A DNA stretch of 35,078 bases from Bdellovibrionaceae bacterium UBA6776 (GCA_002453155.1 DKGG01000040.1:1-35078); one strand, 5' to 3'. Positions 15,859 through 25,099 are shown, counted from the first letter of the stretch. The notes: generated by a model from the sequence alone, not told the origin. Numbers and translations are program-made.

Positions 15859-16424
15859 TTTCTTTTTTGGAAGGCGAAGTTTTATTTCTCGAGGACTCTA
15901 CTTTGACCGTGAAAGTGGGAGGCGTGGGTTATGAACTGCATGCGTCTTTGAACACTTTGAGTGACTGTGCTCTGGGGGACAAGGTGCAAATGCACGTGCA
16001 CACCCATGTGCGCGAAGACGCTCTCCAACTTTTTGGTTTTTCCAGTGTTTTGGAAAAACAAATTTTTTTATCACTCATTAAAGTGAACGGCGTGGGGCCG
16101 AAATCTGCGGTTCAAATTTTAAGCGGCGCACGGCCTGAAATGATTTACGGTTGGATTGAAGACTCCAATGCAAAGGCCTTGGCCAGCCTTCCAAAGATTG
16201 GCAAAAAAACCGCGGAACAGATCATTCTCAGTTTAAAAGGTAAATTGGTTTTGGCCGATCTGACTTCTGGCGAAAGCTCTTTCAAAGACCGACCACAAAT
16301 TATTTCGGCTCTGGTCAATTTGGGATTTCGATTGGGCGATGTGGAAAAGGTCGTCGATCAAATGGATCCAAAGACCGATTTGGATCAGGGCGTACGCACA
16401 GGCCTACAGGCTTTGACCAATTGA
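15855..16424 (+). CDS. ruvA: Holliday junction DNA helicase subunit RuvA
   Basis: RuvA tetramers hold the four-way junction and load RuvB. The 189-residue protein shows the N-terminal OB-fold (starting MISFLEGEV), the two helix-hairpin-helix motifs (VNGVGPKSAVQIL near residue 80 and LPKIGKKTAEQIILSLKGKL near 115), and the C-terminal three-helix domain that contacts RuvB. The start is GTG within the ruvC stop (GTGA). Confidence 0.97.
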   Translation: MISFLEGEVLFLEDSTLTVKVGGVGYELHASLNTLSDCALGDKVQMHVHTHVREDALQLFGFSSVLEKQIFLSLIKVNGVGPKSAVQILSGARPEMIYGWIEDSNAKALASLPKIGKKTAEQIILSLKGKLVLADLTSGESSFKDRPQIISALVNLGFRLGDVEKVVDQMDPKTDLDQGVRTGLQALTN

Positions 16425-16437
16425 GGGGAGGAGAAAG

Positions 16438-17448
16438 ATGGAATTCGATCGCATTTTAGATGGGGATCCTCAAGGAGAAGAAAAAAACTCGGATCAATCT
16501 TTACGTCCGCTGGGATTTGATGAATTCCCAGGACAGGAAAAGGTCAAAGAAAAGCTTCAGGTCTTTGTCAAAGCAGCGAAGAAGCGCGAAGAAACTTTAG
16601 ACCATTGTTTGCTGTGTGGACCTCCGGGCTTAGGAAAGACCACCTTGGCGCACATTCTGGCCAATGATTTGGGAGTGGATTTTCGCTCCACGTCCGGTCC
16701 CGCACTTCATCGCAAAGGAGATCTTGCAGCGATCCTTACCAGCTTGAAACCCGGTTCTATTTTCTTTATTGACGAGATTCACCGTTTGAGTCGGGATGTG
16801 GAAGAGTATTTGTACTCGGCCATGGAAGATTTCTTTTTGGACATTGTCACCGGGGAAGGTCTTGGCGCGCGCAGCATGAGATTTCAATTGGCTCCATTTA
16901 CTTTAGTCGGAGCCACCACCCGGGCCGGGCTTTTAAAAGCACCTTTTCGAGACCGCTTTGGAATTGTAGAGCGTTTGAATTTTTACACCAAAGAATCTTT
17001 GGTTCACATTCTCACGCGCTCCAGTGGAATTTTGGGAGTGGACATGTCGGAAGATGGAGCCATGGAAATTGCCCGTCGCAGCCGGGGAACTCCAAGAATT
17101 GCCAACCGATTGCTTAAGCGGGTCAGAGATTACGCGCAAGTTCACGGAGATGGTTCCATTGATTCAAAACTTGCTAAATTTGCGCTGGATCAATTGGAAG
17201 TGGACCAGTTGGGATTGGATGAAATGGACCGCAAATTTTTGTGGTTTATTTACGAAAAATTTGGCGGCGGTCCGGTGGGAATCGAAACTTTGGCATCGGC
17301 GCTCAGTGAAGAATCCGACACCTTGGAAGAAGTTTACGAGCCCTTTTTGATCCAAGAGGGATTGGTCCAAAAAACGCCCCGAGGCCGGGTGATCACGGAA
17401 ACTTCAAAACTCCATTTGGAAAGCTTAGGCTATAAGGCAGATTCTTAA
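16438..17448 (+). CDS. ruvB: Holliday junction branch-migration ATPase RuvB
   Basis: This AAA+ hexameric motor pulls DNA through the RuvA-bound junction. It has 336 residues. Walker A is GPPGLGKTT (61-69) and Walker B is FIDEIHR. Sensor 1 lies in LVGATTRAG, and the arginine finger region is GLLKAPFRDRFG. The C-terminal winged-helix domain ends with TPRGRVITE. A strong ribosome site (GGGGAGGA) lies before the ATG, 13 bases after ruvA. Its TAA shares the bases TTAA with the stop of the opposing lipoprotein gene. Confidence 0.98.
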   Translation: MEFDRILDGDPQGEEKNSDQSLRPLGFDEFPGQEKVKEKLQVFVKAAKKREETLDHCLLCGPPGLGKTTLAHILANDLGVDFRSTSGPALHRKGDLAAILTSLKPGSIFFIDEIHRLSRDVEEYLYSAMEDFFLDIVTGEGLGARSMRFQLAPFTLVGATTRAGLLKAPFRDRFGIVERLNFYTKESLVHILTRSSGILGVDMSEDGAMEIARRSRGTPRIANRLLKRVRDYAQVHGDGSIDSKLAKFALDQLEVDQLGLDEMDRKFLWFIYEKFGGGPVGIETLASALSEESDTLEEVYEPFLIQEGLVQKTPRGRVITETSKLHLESLGYKADS

Positions 17449-17753
17449 AAAGGGTCCGAGCAGGAGTAGGCGGTTTTGGAAAGATAGCCATCATCGCCCG
17501 TGCTTGCGCAGTGCTTGTAGTAAAATTCCCAGGGCTGGAAATCCCTACGGTCAGGCATTTCTTTTCGAAAATTCATTCCATCTGCGGTGAAGGCTGCGCC
17601 AGGTGCGGTGGAGTTTCCGTCTCCATCTGGAATCATGTAAGGCGTGCTACTGCAGCCCAAAGCTGGACCGAATGCCAGTGCGGCGAAAGCCAGGCACAGC
17701 AGCCAGGAGGGGCCTTTTCTTGCTGTAGAATTTACTGTTGTTTTCGCAGACAT
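17445..17753 (-). CDS. Small predicted lipoprotein
   Basis: This 102-residue protein has a signal peptide and a lipobox (PALGC, Cys34), so it should be lipid-anchored. Serine at +2 and +3 is compatible with outer-membrane sorting by the E. coli rule. The mature part is polar, with DGDGNS near the anchor and two further cysteines near the C-terminus. I know no family for it. It is convergent with ruvB and shares four bases with it; its promoter would lie in the 59 bases shared with lpxC. Confidence 0.75.
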   Translation of the reverse strand: MSAKTTVNSTARKGPSWLLCLAFAALAFGPALGCSSTPYMIPDGDGNSTAPGAAFTADGMNFRKEMPDRRDFQPWEFYYKHCASTGDDGYLSKTAYSCSDPF

Positions 17754-17812
17754 CTCAAGAACCTATCGGCTTTCAGTTGAAAAACCTTCGGTTTTAAGGG
17801 ACCTTTAGTCCT

Positions 17813-18715
17813 ATGCTCTACCAAAGAACTCTGCGAAAGCCTGTAACTGTGGCCGGAATTGGACTGCATTCTGGAAAGCCAGCCAAACTGGTTTTTCGAC
17901 CAGCTCCTGAAGGTTCAGGCATTCATTTTGTACGCAAAGATCTTTCCGGATCACCGGCCATTAAAGTCAGTGCGGACAATGTGCAGGCCACGCAACTGGC
18001 CACCACTTTGGGGGGCAAAGATTTTCAAGTGGCCACCATTGAACACTGTCTTTCCAGTGTGGCCGCCTATCGCATTGATAACTTAACCATTGAGTTGGAC
18101 GGACCGGAAATTCCCATTTGTGATGGCAGTGCCAGAGACTTCGCCGAAAAAATTTTGGCGGCGGGGTTTGTGGATCAAGATCAGGTTCGAAAGTACATCT
18201 ATGTGACCAAGCCCATTATGGAAGGCAATGAGGAAAAGCACGTCTACGTGTTTCCTTACAACGGACTGAAAGTCAGTGCGACCATCGATTTTACTCATCC
18301 AAGCATTGGCAAACAAGAACTGGAAATTGAAATCAATGAAAAGACCTTCGCTCGAGAAATTGCTGGGGCCCGCACTTTTGGATTTTTGAAAGATGCAGAA
18401 GTTCTTCGAGCAAAAGGTTTGGCTCGTGGAGCCAGCCTGGAGAACGCCATTGTTTTGGATGACACCGGAATTATGAACCCCGAAGGTTTGAGATACCCGG
18501 ACGAGTTCGTGCGGCATAAAATTTTGGACGCTTTGGGAGATCTGATGACCTTGGGAGCTCCCTTGCTGGGACATCTGGTTTTGTACAAAGCAGGCCATGA
18601 TTTGATGAACAAAATGGTCAAAAAACTGGCTCACTCCACTGAGAGTGTCCAATACACCGAACTTGGAAGCGCCAGCCCCGAGCTTCCCATTGACCCCAAT
18701 CGTCCGCCGAGCTAG
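17813..18715 (+). CDS. lpxC: UDP-3-O-acyl-N-acetylglucosamine deacetylase LpxC
   Basis: LpxC is the zinc enzyme for the committed step of lipid A synthesis. The 300-residue length is typical. Visible are VAGIGLHSGKP near the N-terminus, TIEHCLSS with Glu77 and His78, the motif DGPEIPICDGSARDF, HKILDALGDL with His235 and Asp239, and AGHDLMNK with His262. Zinc ligands and catalytic residues are therefore complete. AAGGGA lies about ten bases before the ATG. Together with kdsA and the LptF/G gene it shows that the cell makes LPS. Ald follows closely on the same strand. Confidence 0.97.
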   Translation: MLYQRTLRKPVTVAGIGLHSGKPAKLVFRPAPEGSGIHFVRKDLSGSPAIKVSADNVQATQLATTLGGKDFQVATIEHCLSSVAAYRIDNLTIELDGPEIPICDGSARDFAEKILAAGFVDQDQVRKYIYVTKPIMEGNEEKHVYVFPYNGLKVSATIDFTHPSIGKQELEIEINEKTFAREIAGARTFGFLKDAEVLRAKGLARGASLENAIVLDDTGIMNPEGLRYPDEFVRHKILDALGDLMTLGAPLLGHLVLYKAGHDLMNKMVKKLAHSTESVQYTELGSASPELPIDPNRPPS

Positions 18716-18744
18716 AAAAAGAGCCTCATATTTTGGAGGGAAAC

Positions 18745-19854
18745 ATGATCATAGGTGTACCAAAAGAAATTAAAATCAGTGAAAACCGAGTGGGATTGAC
18801 CGAAGCTGGTGTTCAGCAGTTGGTGGCTGAGGGCCATACCCTCTATGTGGAAAAAGATGCGGGCGTGGGATCTTTGATTTCCAACGAGCAGTATGAAGCT
18901 GCGGGCGCAAAAATTCTCGACACCAAAAAAGAAGTTTATGAAAAGTCACAAATGATCATCAAAGTGAAGGAGCCCCTTCCGGATGAATACGATTTGATGC
19001 AAGAAAATCAAATCATGTACACCTACCTTCACTTGGCGGCCGAGCCCAAATTGACCAAAGTTCTTTGTGAGCGAAAGGTCAAAGCCGTTGCTTATGAGAC
19101 CATTCAAATGCCTGACGGGTCTCTTCCGCTTTTAACTCCAATGAGTGAAGTGGCAGGGCGCATGGCCACACAAATTGGAGCTTACTATTTGCAAAAAGAC
19201 CACGGCGGCAAAGGAATTTTGCTCGGTGGAGTGACCGGTGTGGCCCGTGGAAAAGTGGCCATCATTGGCGGTGGAGTTGTGGGTGTGAACGCTGCAAAAA
19301 TGGCCGTGGGCCTTGGTGCAGATGTGACCATCTTGGATGTGAACCGCAACCGCTTGGAATATTTGGATCACATTTTCCAAGGACGCATTCATACTCTTTA
19401 TTCCAACATGCAAAACATCGAACAGACCGTCGAGCAAAGTGATTTGCTTGTGGGAGCTGTTTTGATCACTGGAGCAAAAGCACCCACTTTGGTCACCAAA
19501 GACATGGTGACTCGCATGGGTCAAGGAAGTGTCGTGGTAGATGTGGCCGTGGATCAAGGGGGATGTATTGAAACTTGCAAACCCACCAGCCATCAAAACC
19601 CCACTTTTGAAATTGACGGCGTGATTCACTACTGTGTTCCCAACATGCCAGGTGTGGTGGCCAGAACCTCCACTTATGCTTTGACCAGCGCAACTTTCAA
19701 ATACGGGTCGATCATTGCCCAAATGGGTGTGGAAGATGCTGTTGCGAAAGATCCTTGTTTGATGAAGGGTCTTAATGTGTACAATGGTGCTGTTTGTTAT
19801 GAGCCTGTGGCTCGTGATCTTGGCATGGAATACAAGCCTTACAAGCCAAACTGA
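18745..19854 (+). CDS. ald: Alanine dehydrogenase
   Basis: The enzyme interconverts L-alanine and pyruvate + ammonia with NAD. I chose the ATG at 18745 (369 residues, MIIGVPKEIK) because GGAGGG sits at 18735-18740; an upstream TTG at 18733 overlaps that site and is unlikely. Lys75 (VKVKEP-like IIKVKEP) and His96 (YTYLHLA) match the pyruvate-binding and catalytic residues of the Mycobacterium enzyme, and GGGVVG is the NAD loop. The last base is shared with the ileS start (TGATG), so ileS is probably coupled to it. In amino-acid-feeding bacteria, ald helps use alanine as carbon source. Confidence 0.95.
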   Translation: MIIGVPKEIKISENRVGLTEAGVQQLVAEGHTLYVEKDAGVGSLISNEQYEAAGAKILDTKKEVYEKSQMIIKVKEPLPDEYDLMQENQIMYTYLHLAAEPKLTKVLCERKVKAVAYETIQMPDGSLPLLTPMSEVAGRMATQIGAYYLQKDHGGKGILLGGVTGVARGKVAIIGGGVVGVNAAKMAVGLGADVTILDVNRNRLEYLDHIFQGRIHTLYSNMQNIEQTVEQSDLLVGAVLITGAKAPTLVTKDMVTRMGQGSVVVDVAVDQGGCIETCKPTSHQNPTFEIDGVIHYCVPNMPGVVARTSTYALTSATFKYGSIIAQMGVEDAVAKDPCLMKGLNVYNGAVCYEPVARDLGMEYKPYKPN

Positions 19855-22800
19855 TGAAGAAAGCAGACTCCTCTTCCAAAATGACTTATGACCCGGTTCG
19901 TCCCGATGTGAATCTTCCTCAGTTGGAAGAAGAAATCTTAGATTTCTGGGACAAGAATCAGATCTTTGAAAAATCCATGCTTGTGGATGAAAAGTCAGGG
20001 AAGGGGACGAAGACATACAGTTTTTACGATGGCCCTCCCTTTGCGACGGGCCTTCCCCATTACGGACATCTACTAGCGGGAACATTGAAAGACATTGTTC
20101 CCCGCTTTTGGACCATGAAAGGCTACAAAGTTCCGCGCCGTTTTGGCTGGGACTGCCATGGCCTTCCTGTGGAATACGAAATCAACAAAGTTCACAAAAT
20201 TGAAAGTCGAAAAGATGTGCTGGCCATGGGTGTGGCCAATTACAATGCCGCTTGTCGGGGCATTGTGAAGCGCTATTCAGAAGAGTGGAAGTCCACGGTT
20301 CGACGCATGGGACGTTGGGTGGACATGGAAAATCCTTACTTCACCATGGATGTCAGTTTCATGCAGAGTGTGTGGTGGGTTTTTAAAGAGCTCTATAAAA
20401 AGGGCTTGATTTACGAAGGCTACAAAGTGGTTCCATACTCTGTTGGAATCTCAACACCTCTTTCAAACTTTGAAGCCAATTTGAACTATAAAATGGTTCA
20501 AGATCCGGCGATCACAGTGAGCTTTCCGGTTCAAGGGGAAGACAATGTGCACCTTCTGGCTTGGACAACGACTCCGTGGACATTGCCCTCCAACTTGGCT
20601 TTGGCTGTGGGTGAAGATTTAGACTATGTCAAAGCCAAAGAAATATCTTCGGGCCGAATTTACATTTTGGCGGAAGCTTTGCTTCCTTCGGTTTTTAAGA
20701 AGCCCAAGGAAGAGGTGGAAGTTCTTGAGCAGATCAAGGGCAAAGATCTCATTGGTTTGAAGTATGAACCCTTATTTGATTTCTTTAAAAACTTAGAGTC
20801 CGAAGGGGCTTTTCGAGTCATCGCTGCAGACCATGTGACCGTGGAAAGTGGAACGGGAATCGTGCATATGGCTCCCGCCTTTGGTGAGGAAGATTACTTG
20901 GCCTGCCAAAAAGGCGGAGTTCCCATGGTCAATCCGGTGGATGACGATGGGGTGTTTACTTCTGAAGTTCCTCCTTACGCCAATCTCAAAGTGAAGGATG
21001 CGGATAAATCCATCATTGCAGATTTGAAAAAATCAGGACGTTTGTTTAAGCAGGACACTCTTCAGCACAGTTATCCCTACTGTTACCGCTCCGACACGCC
21101 GTTGATTTATCGGGCGGTGTCCAGCTGGTTTGTGGCTGTTGAAAAAATCAAAGAGCAAATCATCGAGAACAACAAAACCACAACCTGGGTGCCCGATCAT
21201 TTGCGGGACGGTCGCTTTGGAAACTGGTTAGAAAATGCCAGAGACTGGGCCATCTCTCGAAATCGTTTTTGGGGAACGCCTCTTCCTTTGTGGCGCAACG
21301 ACGAAGGAGAAATCCTTTGCATTGGTTCCAAAGATGAACTGGAAGAACTTTCGGAAAGGAAAATCGATGACCTTCACATAGATGTGATCGATTCCATTGA
21401 AATCCCCTCGCCCACAGGAAAATCTCCTCTTAAAAGAGTAGAAGGGGTTTTGGACTGTTGGTTTGAATCTGGGTCCATGCCCTACGCACAGTTGGGATAC
21501 CCCAAAGACAACCAACAGCAGTTTAAAGAAATGTTCCCTGCAGAGTTTATTGCAGAAGGTTTGGACCAAACTCGCGGATGGTTTTACACGCTTTCGGTGA
21601 TTGGAACGGCACTGTTCAATCAAGCTCCATTTAAGAATGTGGTCGTAAACGGAATGGTCTTGGCAGAAGACGGACGGAAGATGTCCAAAAGTCTTCGCAA
21701 CTACCCAGATCCGAATGAGCTTCTTCAGAAGAACGGTGCGGATGCGCTTCGCTTGTACATGATTGATTCACCGGTGGTGAAAGCTCAAGAACTGAAGTTT
21801 TCAGAAAAGGGCGTTTACGATGTGGTTCGTAAAATTTTATTGCGCTGGTGGAATTCCTATTCGTTCTTTGTGAATTACGCGAACATTGATGGATTTGTTC
21901 CCAAGGGCAATGCCGCTGAATCTCCCAACCTTTTGGATCAATGGGTTCTTTCCCGTTTGAACGGTTTGATCGAAAACACCGATCAAGAGATGAACGCCTA
22001 CCGATTGTACAATGTGGTTCCCAAGCTCCTTCAATTTATTGAAGAGCTGACCAACACCTACATTCGATTCAATCGTTCTCACTTTTGGGAAGAGGGGCTT
22101 TCGCAGGAAAAGCAGTATGCCTATGAAACCCTGTATGAAGTCTTGCTGACCTTGTCCCGACTGATGGCGCCTTTTGCACCCTTTTTGTCGGAAGTGATTT
22201 ATAAGAACCTTTCTCAGGTTCTGGAAAATCCGAAAGAAAGTGTTCATTTGGAGGATTTTCCAAAGGCAGACACTTCTCTTTTTAGGGAAGATCTTGAAAA
22301 GGCCGTTCAAGCCATGGATGTGTTGGTGGCTTTGGGACGCAATCATCGTGAAAAGATCAGCGTGAAGGCGAAGATTCCTTTGAAGAACATCAAGATCATT
22401 CATCGAGATCCAAAAGTTCTTGAGACACTGAAAAAGTTTGAGCCTTATTTTGTCGATGAGTTGAACTTTCGCAACGTGGAATATGTTTCCAATGAAGATG
22501 ACTATGTTTCTGTGACCGCGAAGGCCAATTTTCCAGTTCTTGGAAAGCGCTTAGGACCTAAAATGAAATCCGTGGCTGCGGGAATTCAAAAATTAAGTCT
22601 TCAAGATATTTTTGACCTGGAAAATGGAAAGACTCTTAAAGTTGAGGGAGAAGACATCGAGATGTCCGATGTGGAGATCCGTCGAGGACCGAAAGCGGGT
22701 CTGGACAATGTTTCTACTCACCAAGTGGTGTCAATTGAAGTGGATCCTGAGGTGACTGAGGAGCAAGAGCGTGAAGGTCTTGCGCGGGAAGTGATGCGTA

Positions 22801-23042
22801 AGATTCAAGTGGCTCGTAAAACTGCAGATTTTCAAATGGATGATCGTATCCGATTGGAGATTTCTTGTGGTGCTCAGGTCCTGGAAGCCGTTCAGGCTCA
22901 CAAGGACATGATTGTGAAGGAAACTCTTTCCAACGAGTTGATTTTGCACCCGGAAGACAAAGATCCGGTGGGAAGCTTTGTGGAAAATTCGGATTTGGAT
23001 GGTTTGCCACTGAAAGTGGGCGTCACCGTCGTGCCTCGCTAA
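19854..23042 (+). CDS. ileS: Isoleucyl-tRNA synthetase, eukaryote-like type 2
   Basis: The enzyme charges tRNA-Ile and edits valine. It has 1062 residues, against about 940 for the E. coli type. The HIGH motif reads HYGH (69-72) in PPFATGLPHYGHLLAGTLKD, and KMSKS is at 609-613 in EDGRKMSKSLRNYPDP. The editing domain contains TTPWTLPSNLALAV. These signatures and the lack of a C-terminal cysteine cluster match the IleRS2 group shared with eukaryotes, which is known for low sensitivity to mupirocin. The overlap of one base with ald (TGATG) suggests coupled translation; a second in-frame ATG ten codons in is possible as start. trmO follows 15 bases later. Confidence 0.95.
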   Translation: MKKADSSSKMTYDPVRPDVNLPQLEEEILDFWDKNQIFEKSMLVDEKSGKGTKTYSFYDGPPFATGLPHYGHLLAGTLKDIVPRFWTMKGYKVPRRFGWDCHGLPVEYEINKVHKIESRKDVLAMGVANYNAACRGIVKRYSEEWKSTVRRMGRWVDMENPYFTMDVSFMQSVWWVFKELYKKGLIYEGYKVVPYSVGISTPLSNFEANLNYKMVQDPAITVSFPVQGEDNVHLLAWTTTPWTLPSNLALAVGEDLDYVKAKEISSGRIYILAEALLPSVFKKPKEEVEVLEQIKGKDLIGLKYEPLFDFFKNLESEGAFRVIAADHVTVESGTGIVHMAPAFGEEDYLACQKGGVPMVNPVDDDGVFTSEVPPYANLKVKDADKSIIADLKKSGRLFKQDTLQHSYPYCYRSDTPLIYRAVSSWFVAVEKIKEQIIENNKTTTWVPDHLRDGRFGNWLENARDWAISRNRFWGTPLPLWRNDEGEILCIGSKDELEELSERKIDDLHIDVIDSIEIPSPTGKSPLKRVEGVLDCWFESGSMPYAQLGYPKDNQQQFKEMFPAEFIAEGLDQTRGWFYTLSVIGTALFNQAPFKNVVVNGMVLAEDGRKMSKSLRNYPDPNELLQKNGADALRLYMIDSPVVKAQELKFSEKGVYDVVRKILLRWWNSYSFFVNYANIDGFVPKGNAAESPNLLDQWVLSRLNGLIENTDQEMNAYRLYNVVPKLLQFIEELTNTYIRFNRSHFWEEGLSQEKQYAYETLYEVLLTLSRLMAPFAPFLSEVIYKNLSQVLENPKESVHLEDFPKADTSLFREDLEKAVQAMDVLVALGRNHREKISVKAKIPLKNIKIIHRDPKVLETLKKFEPYFVDELNFRNVEYVSNEDDYVSVTAKANFPVLGKRLGPKMKSVAAGIQKLSLQDIFDLENGKTLKVEGEDIEMSDVEIRRGPKAGLDNVSTHQVVSIEVDPEVTEEQEREGLAREVMRKIQVARKTADFQMDDRIRLEISCGAQVLEAVQAHKDMIVKETLSNELILHPEDKDPVGSFVENSDLDGLPLKVGVTVVPR

Positions 23043-23057
23043 AGTCGAGTTAAATTC

Positions 23058-23858
23058 ATGTCTTTAGATTCTTCCTCGGAAAGCTTTGTGTTTCAAAAAA
23101 TAGGAGAGGTGCATTCGCCCTTTCCTTCCAAATTCGGTGTGCCCAGACAGCCCAACCTTACGCCCTCCATAGTTACAAAAATCAAATTTAAGGATGATTT
23201 TCGAATTCAGACGGCCTTGAAAGGGATGGAAGCGTTTTCTCACATTTGGGTGATCTTTGTCTTTCACAAGCATGGGGCCAAAGATTGGAAGGCCACAGTC
23301 CGGCCACCACGACTTGGAGGAAGTCAAAAAATGGGAAGCTTGGCCTCGCGCTCACCCCATCGGCCCAATCCCATTGGAATGTCTGTGTTTCCGGTGCTCG
23401 CTTGGAATTTTGAAGCCAAGGGTGGTGTTGAGGTTTCTTTGGAGGGAGGGGATTTGGTGAACGGCACTCCAGTTTTGGATGTGAAGCCCTACATCTCTTA
23501 CACGGATTCTGTTGAAGAGGCTTCCTTAGGATGGGCACAAAAGCCCATCGAAAAATTCGAAGTGAGATTTGCCGATGGAGTTGGGGAAAATTTTAAAAGT
23601 TTGCTTTCATCCTTGCCTCAATACGGTGTTGAAAGCTTTGACTCTCTTCGAGAGCAAATTTCCGAAGTGTTAAGTTTGGACCCACGGCCAGCGTTTCAAA
23701 AGACTAAGAATGCATTGAGTGAAAGTTCTAATGAAGGCCGTGTTTATGGATTTGATTTGGGCGCATTTGATGTTCATTACAGATTGTCTCAAGGCGCTTT
23801 TGAAGTGTTTGAAATTGTCTTAAAGGATGAGTCTTTTGGTCCCGTGAAGTCCAAGTAA
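23058..23858 (+). CDS. trmO: tRNA (N6-threonylcarbamoyladenosine-37) methyltransferase TrmO
   Basis: TrmO (YaeB/TsaA fold) methylates t6A37 in threonine tRNAs using S-adenosylmethionine. The family motifs are present: IGEVHSPF at the N-terminus, QTALKGMEAFSHIWVIFVFH, KMGSLASRSPHRPNPIGMS, and LDVKPYISYTD. The 266 residues compare with 235 in E. coli; the C-terminal part (about 180-266) is the more variable tail. No strong ribosome site is seen. Its position directly after ileS makes a small translation-related operon with ald. Confidence 0.92.
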   Translation: MSLDSSSESFVFQKIGEVHSPFPSKFGVPRQPNLTPSIVTKIKFKDDFRIQTALKGMEAFSHIWVIFVFHKHGAKDWKATVRPPRLGGSQKMGSLASRSPHRPNPIGMSVFPVLAWNFEAKGGVEVSLEGGDLVNGTPVLDVKPYISYTDSVEEASLGWAQKPIEKFEVRFADGVGENFKSLLSSLPQYGVESFDSLREQISEVLSLDPRPAFQKTKNALSESSNEGRVYGFDLGAFDVHYRLSQGAFEVFEIVLKDESFGPVKSK

Positions 23859-23902
23859 ATTTCGTGTTCAATTTTTCCTGAGTCTTGTTTCTGTGCATCA
23901 GC

Positions 23903-24033
23903 TTTTATTCCAAATCCAAACTTCATAGAGCCAGACACACTCTTCCTTGAGTTCTTCCAGCATTTGTCCTGTGGGCAAAACGCATCCTGCTCGCTGGAGG
24001 TCCTTTTCTATAAATCTTTGAATGTAGAAGATC
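23903..24033 (-). repeat. Palindromic element, copy c (type B core, reads on minus strand)
   Basis: The core nearly matches copy i at 25.9 kb. Read on minus: GACCTCCAGCGAGCAGGATG, hairpin 1 (TTTGCCC/GGACAAA, one mismatch) enclosed by CCAGC/GCTGG, then ACTC/GAGT. Against copy a (ACCC/GGGT) the last stem has changed on both sides together. Outer arms are only partly complementary in this copy. Confidence 0.8.
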
Positions 24034-24092
24034 TGCTTCAGAGAGAAGGCTTTCTTACGAACTCATTTTCCAAGATCGAAAATCCATAAAGA
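24004..24092. repeat. Left half of inverted repeat around HNH gene 2
   Basis: Its reverse complement aligns over its whole length with 25604-25695. Shared blocks include TTTATGGATTTTCG, TAAGAAAGCC and GATCTTCTACATTCAAAGAT. It forms the spacer between element copies c and d, as its partner forms the spacer between copies f and g. Confidence 0.7.
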
Positions 24093-24190
24093 CAGACCTC
24101 AATCAAGCAGGATGCGCTTTTCCTGAAAGGAAAATGATTGTGAGTCCATGGATGGACGGGTCTGGAATTATGAAGCTTAGATCTTGGAAA
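24067..24190 (+). repeat. Palindromic element, copy d (type A core)
   Basis: The arms 24067-24097 and 24160-24190 pair at about 24 of 31 positions, best at the outer (TTTCCAAGATC) and inner (CAGAC/GTCTG) ends. The core has AGACCTCAATCAAGCAGGAT, hairpin 1 TTTTCCT/AGGAAAA around GAA, and hairpin 2 GTCCAT/ATGGAC. It lies about 110 bases past the HNH gene 2 stop. Confidence 0.83.
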
Positions 24191-24298
24191 CAGAACACAC
24201 TGAGCGTGACCCATCAAAAGATGGATGACAATTAAGTCGCAAAGGATACGGTCACTCAAGTTCCAAGCGCTTAGAAATCGTTGCGGCGATGATTCACA

Positions 24299-25099
24299 TC
24301 AACCTTTCCAACGGTTGTGATTGGCACAAAGGACTTGAAGATTACTTCTTCTTTGATCGCCTCCCCGTCGGACGGGAATGATGTGATCGATCTGTAAAAA
24401 ATGATTGGAATCACAACCAGGATGTTGGCATTTGAAACTGGCATCCTTTAGCACATCATTTCGTAGGCGCTTAGAGATCTGCCTGGGATTCTTCGATCTG
24501 GGGGCACCAAACCCTTTGCTTTCATTGAGCTCTGAAAATTTCCTCTGGGAATTTTCATAAAGCTTAAGTTCTTTTTCAATCAGATCCATCAATAGGCTTT
24601 CCACATTGTGTTTGTGTGACTTTAGGGCCTTCAACTTTTCCAATTTCTGATTTTGTTCATGGGTCAATTCTAACCTTACATAAACTTTGTCCGCATACTC
24701 GGTCTTTAGAATTTTGATTGGTTTCATGGGTTCCAAAAACAGGGCTTTTACTTCACGAGAAGATTTGTTCTCCATGGACTTTAAAACTTCTCTTTTTTCC
24801 TCGGCCGACTTCTTTCGAAGATGTTTAAAAGCTGTAGTTACGGCCGAAAGGGTCAGGCTTCCCTGATCGATTTTTTGTTTGATCTCTGGAACTTCTTTGA
24901 CCAATCGAACACAAGCTTGGCGTTGGTAAGCGGTGGCTTCAGAATAGTTGAGACCCCTGACCAAATAATCAAAAAGTGAGCTGTATCCCATATCCAAATA
25001 ACCGCGACTATCTTCCATTTGTTGCAACTTGTTTAAGATTTCAGAAGTGATTCGTTTTTCCTTTTGGCGAAGTTCAAGGAGTTCATTGTGAATTTTCAT
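24299..25099 (-). CDS. HNH endonuclease domain protein, paralogue 2
   Basis: This 266-residue paralogue of the protein at 5063-5851 is similar along its whole length; for example GYSEATAYQRQACVRL is identical and the HNH region reads CQHPGCDSNHFLQIDHIIPV, then NLQVLCANHNRWKG. Zinc-binding Cys/His pairs and the DHI histidine and asparagine of the nuclease are kept. It has about a dozen extra residues (SELNESKGFGAP) before the nuclease domain and stops right after WKG, seven residues shorter than paralogue 1. GAGG lies just upstream of the ATG. It is a single gene between palindromic elements on both sides, inside a direct-repeat-bounded block. The substrate is unknown; a link to the surrounding palindromes is inference. 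Confidence 0.88.
   Translation of the reverse strand: MKIHNELLELRQKEKRITSEILNKLQQMEDSRGYLDMGYSSLFDYLVRGLNYSEATAYQRQACVRLVKEVPEIKQKIDQGSLTLSAVTTAFKHLRKKSAEEKREVLKSMENKSSREVKALFLEPMKPIKILKTEYADKVYVRLELTHEQNQKLEKLKALKSHKHNVESLLMDLIEKELKLYENSQRKFSELNESKGFGAPRSKNPRQISKRLRNDVLKDASFKCQHPGCDSNHFLQIDHIIPVRRGGDQRRSNLQVLCANHNRWKG

Larger units (their letters stand above)
23859..24298. other. Repeat-bearing intergenic stretch downstream of HNH gene 2
   Basis: The 440 bases are filled by palindromic element copies c (type B) and d (type A), plus about 100 bases leading to the HNH gene 2 stop. Short open frames here run through the repeats and have no support as genes. Confidence 0.65.

Noticed and set aside
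18733..18744. TTG start for alanine dehydrogenase
   Set aside because: It overlaps the ribosome site GGAGGG, and the ATG at 18745 gives the standard MIIGVPKEIK N-terminus.
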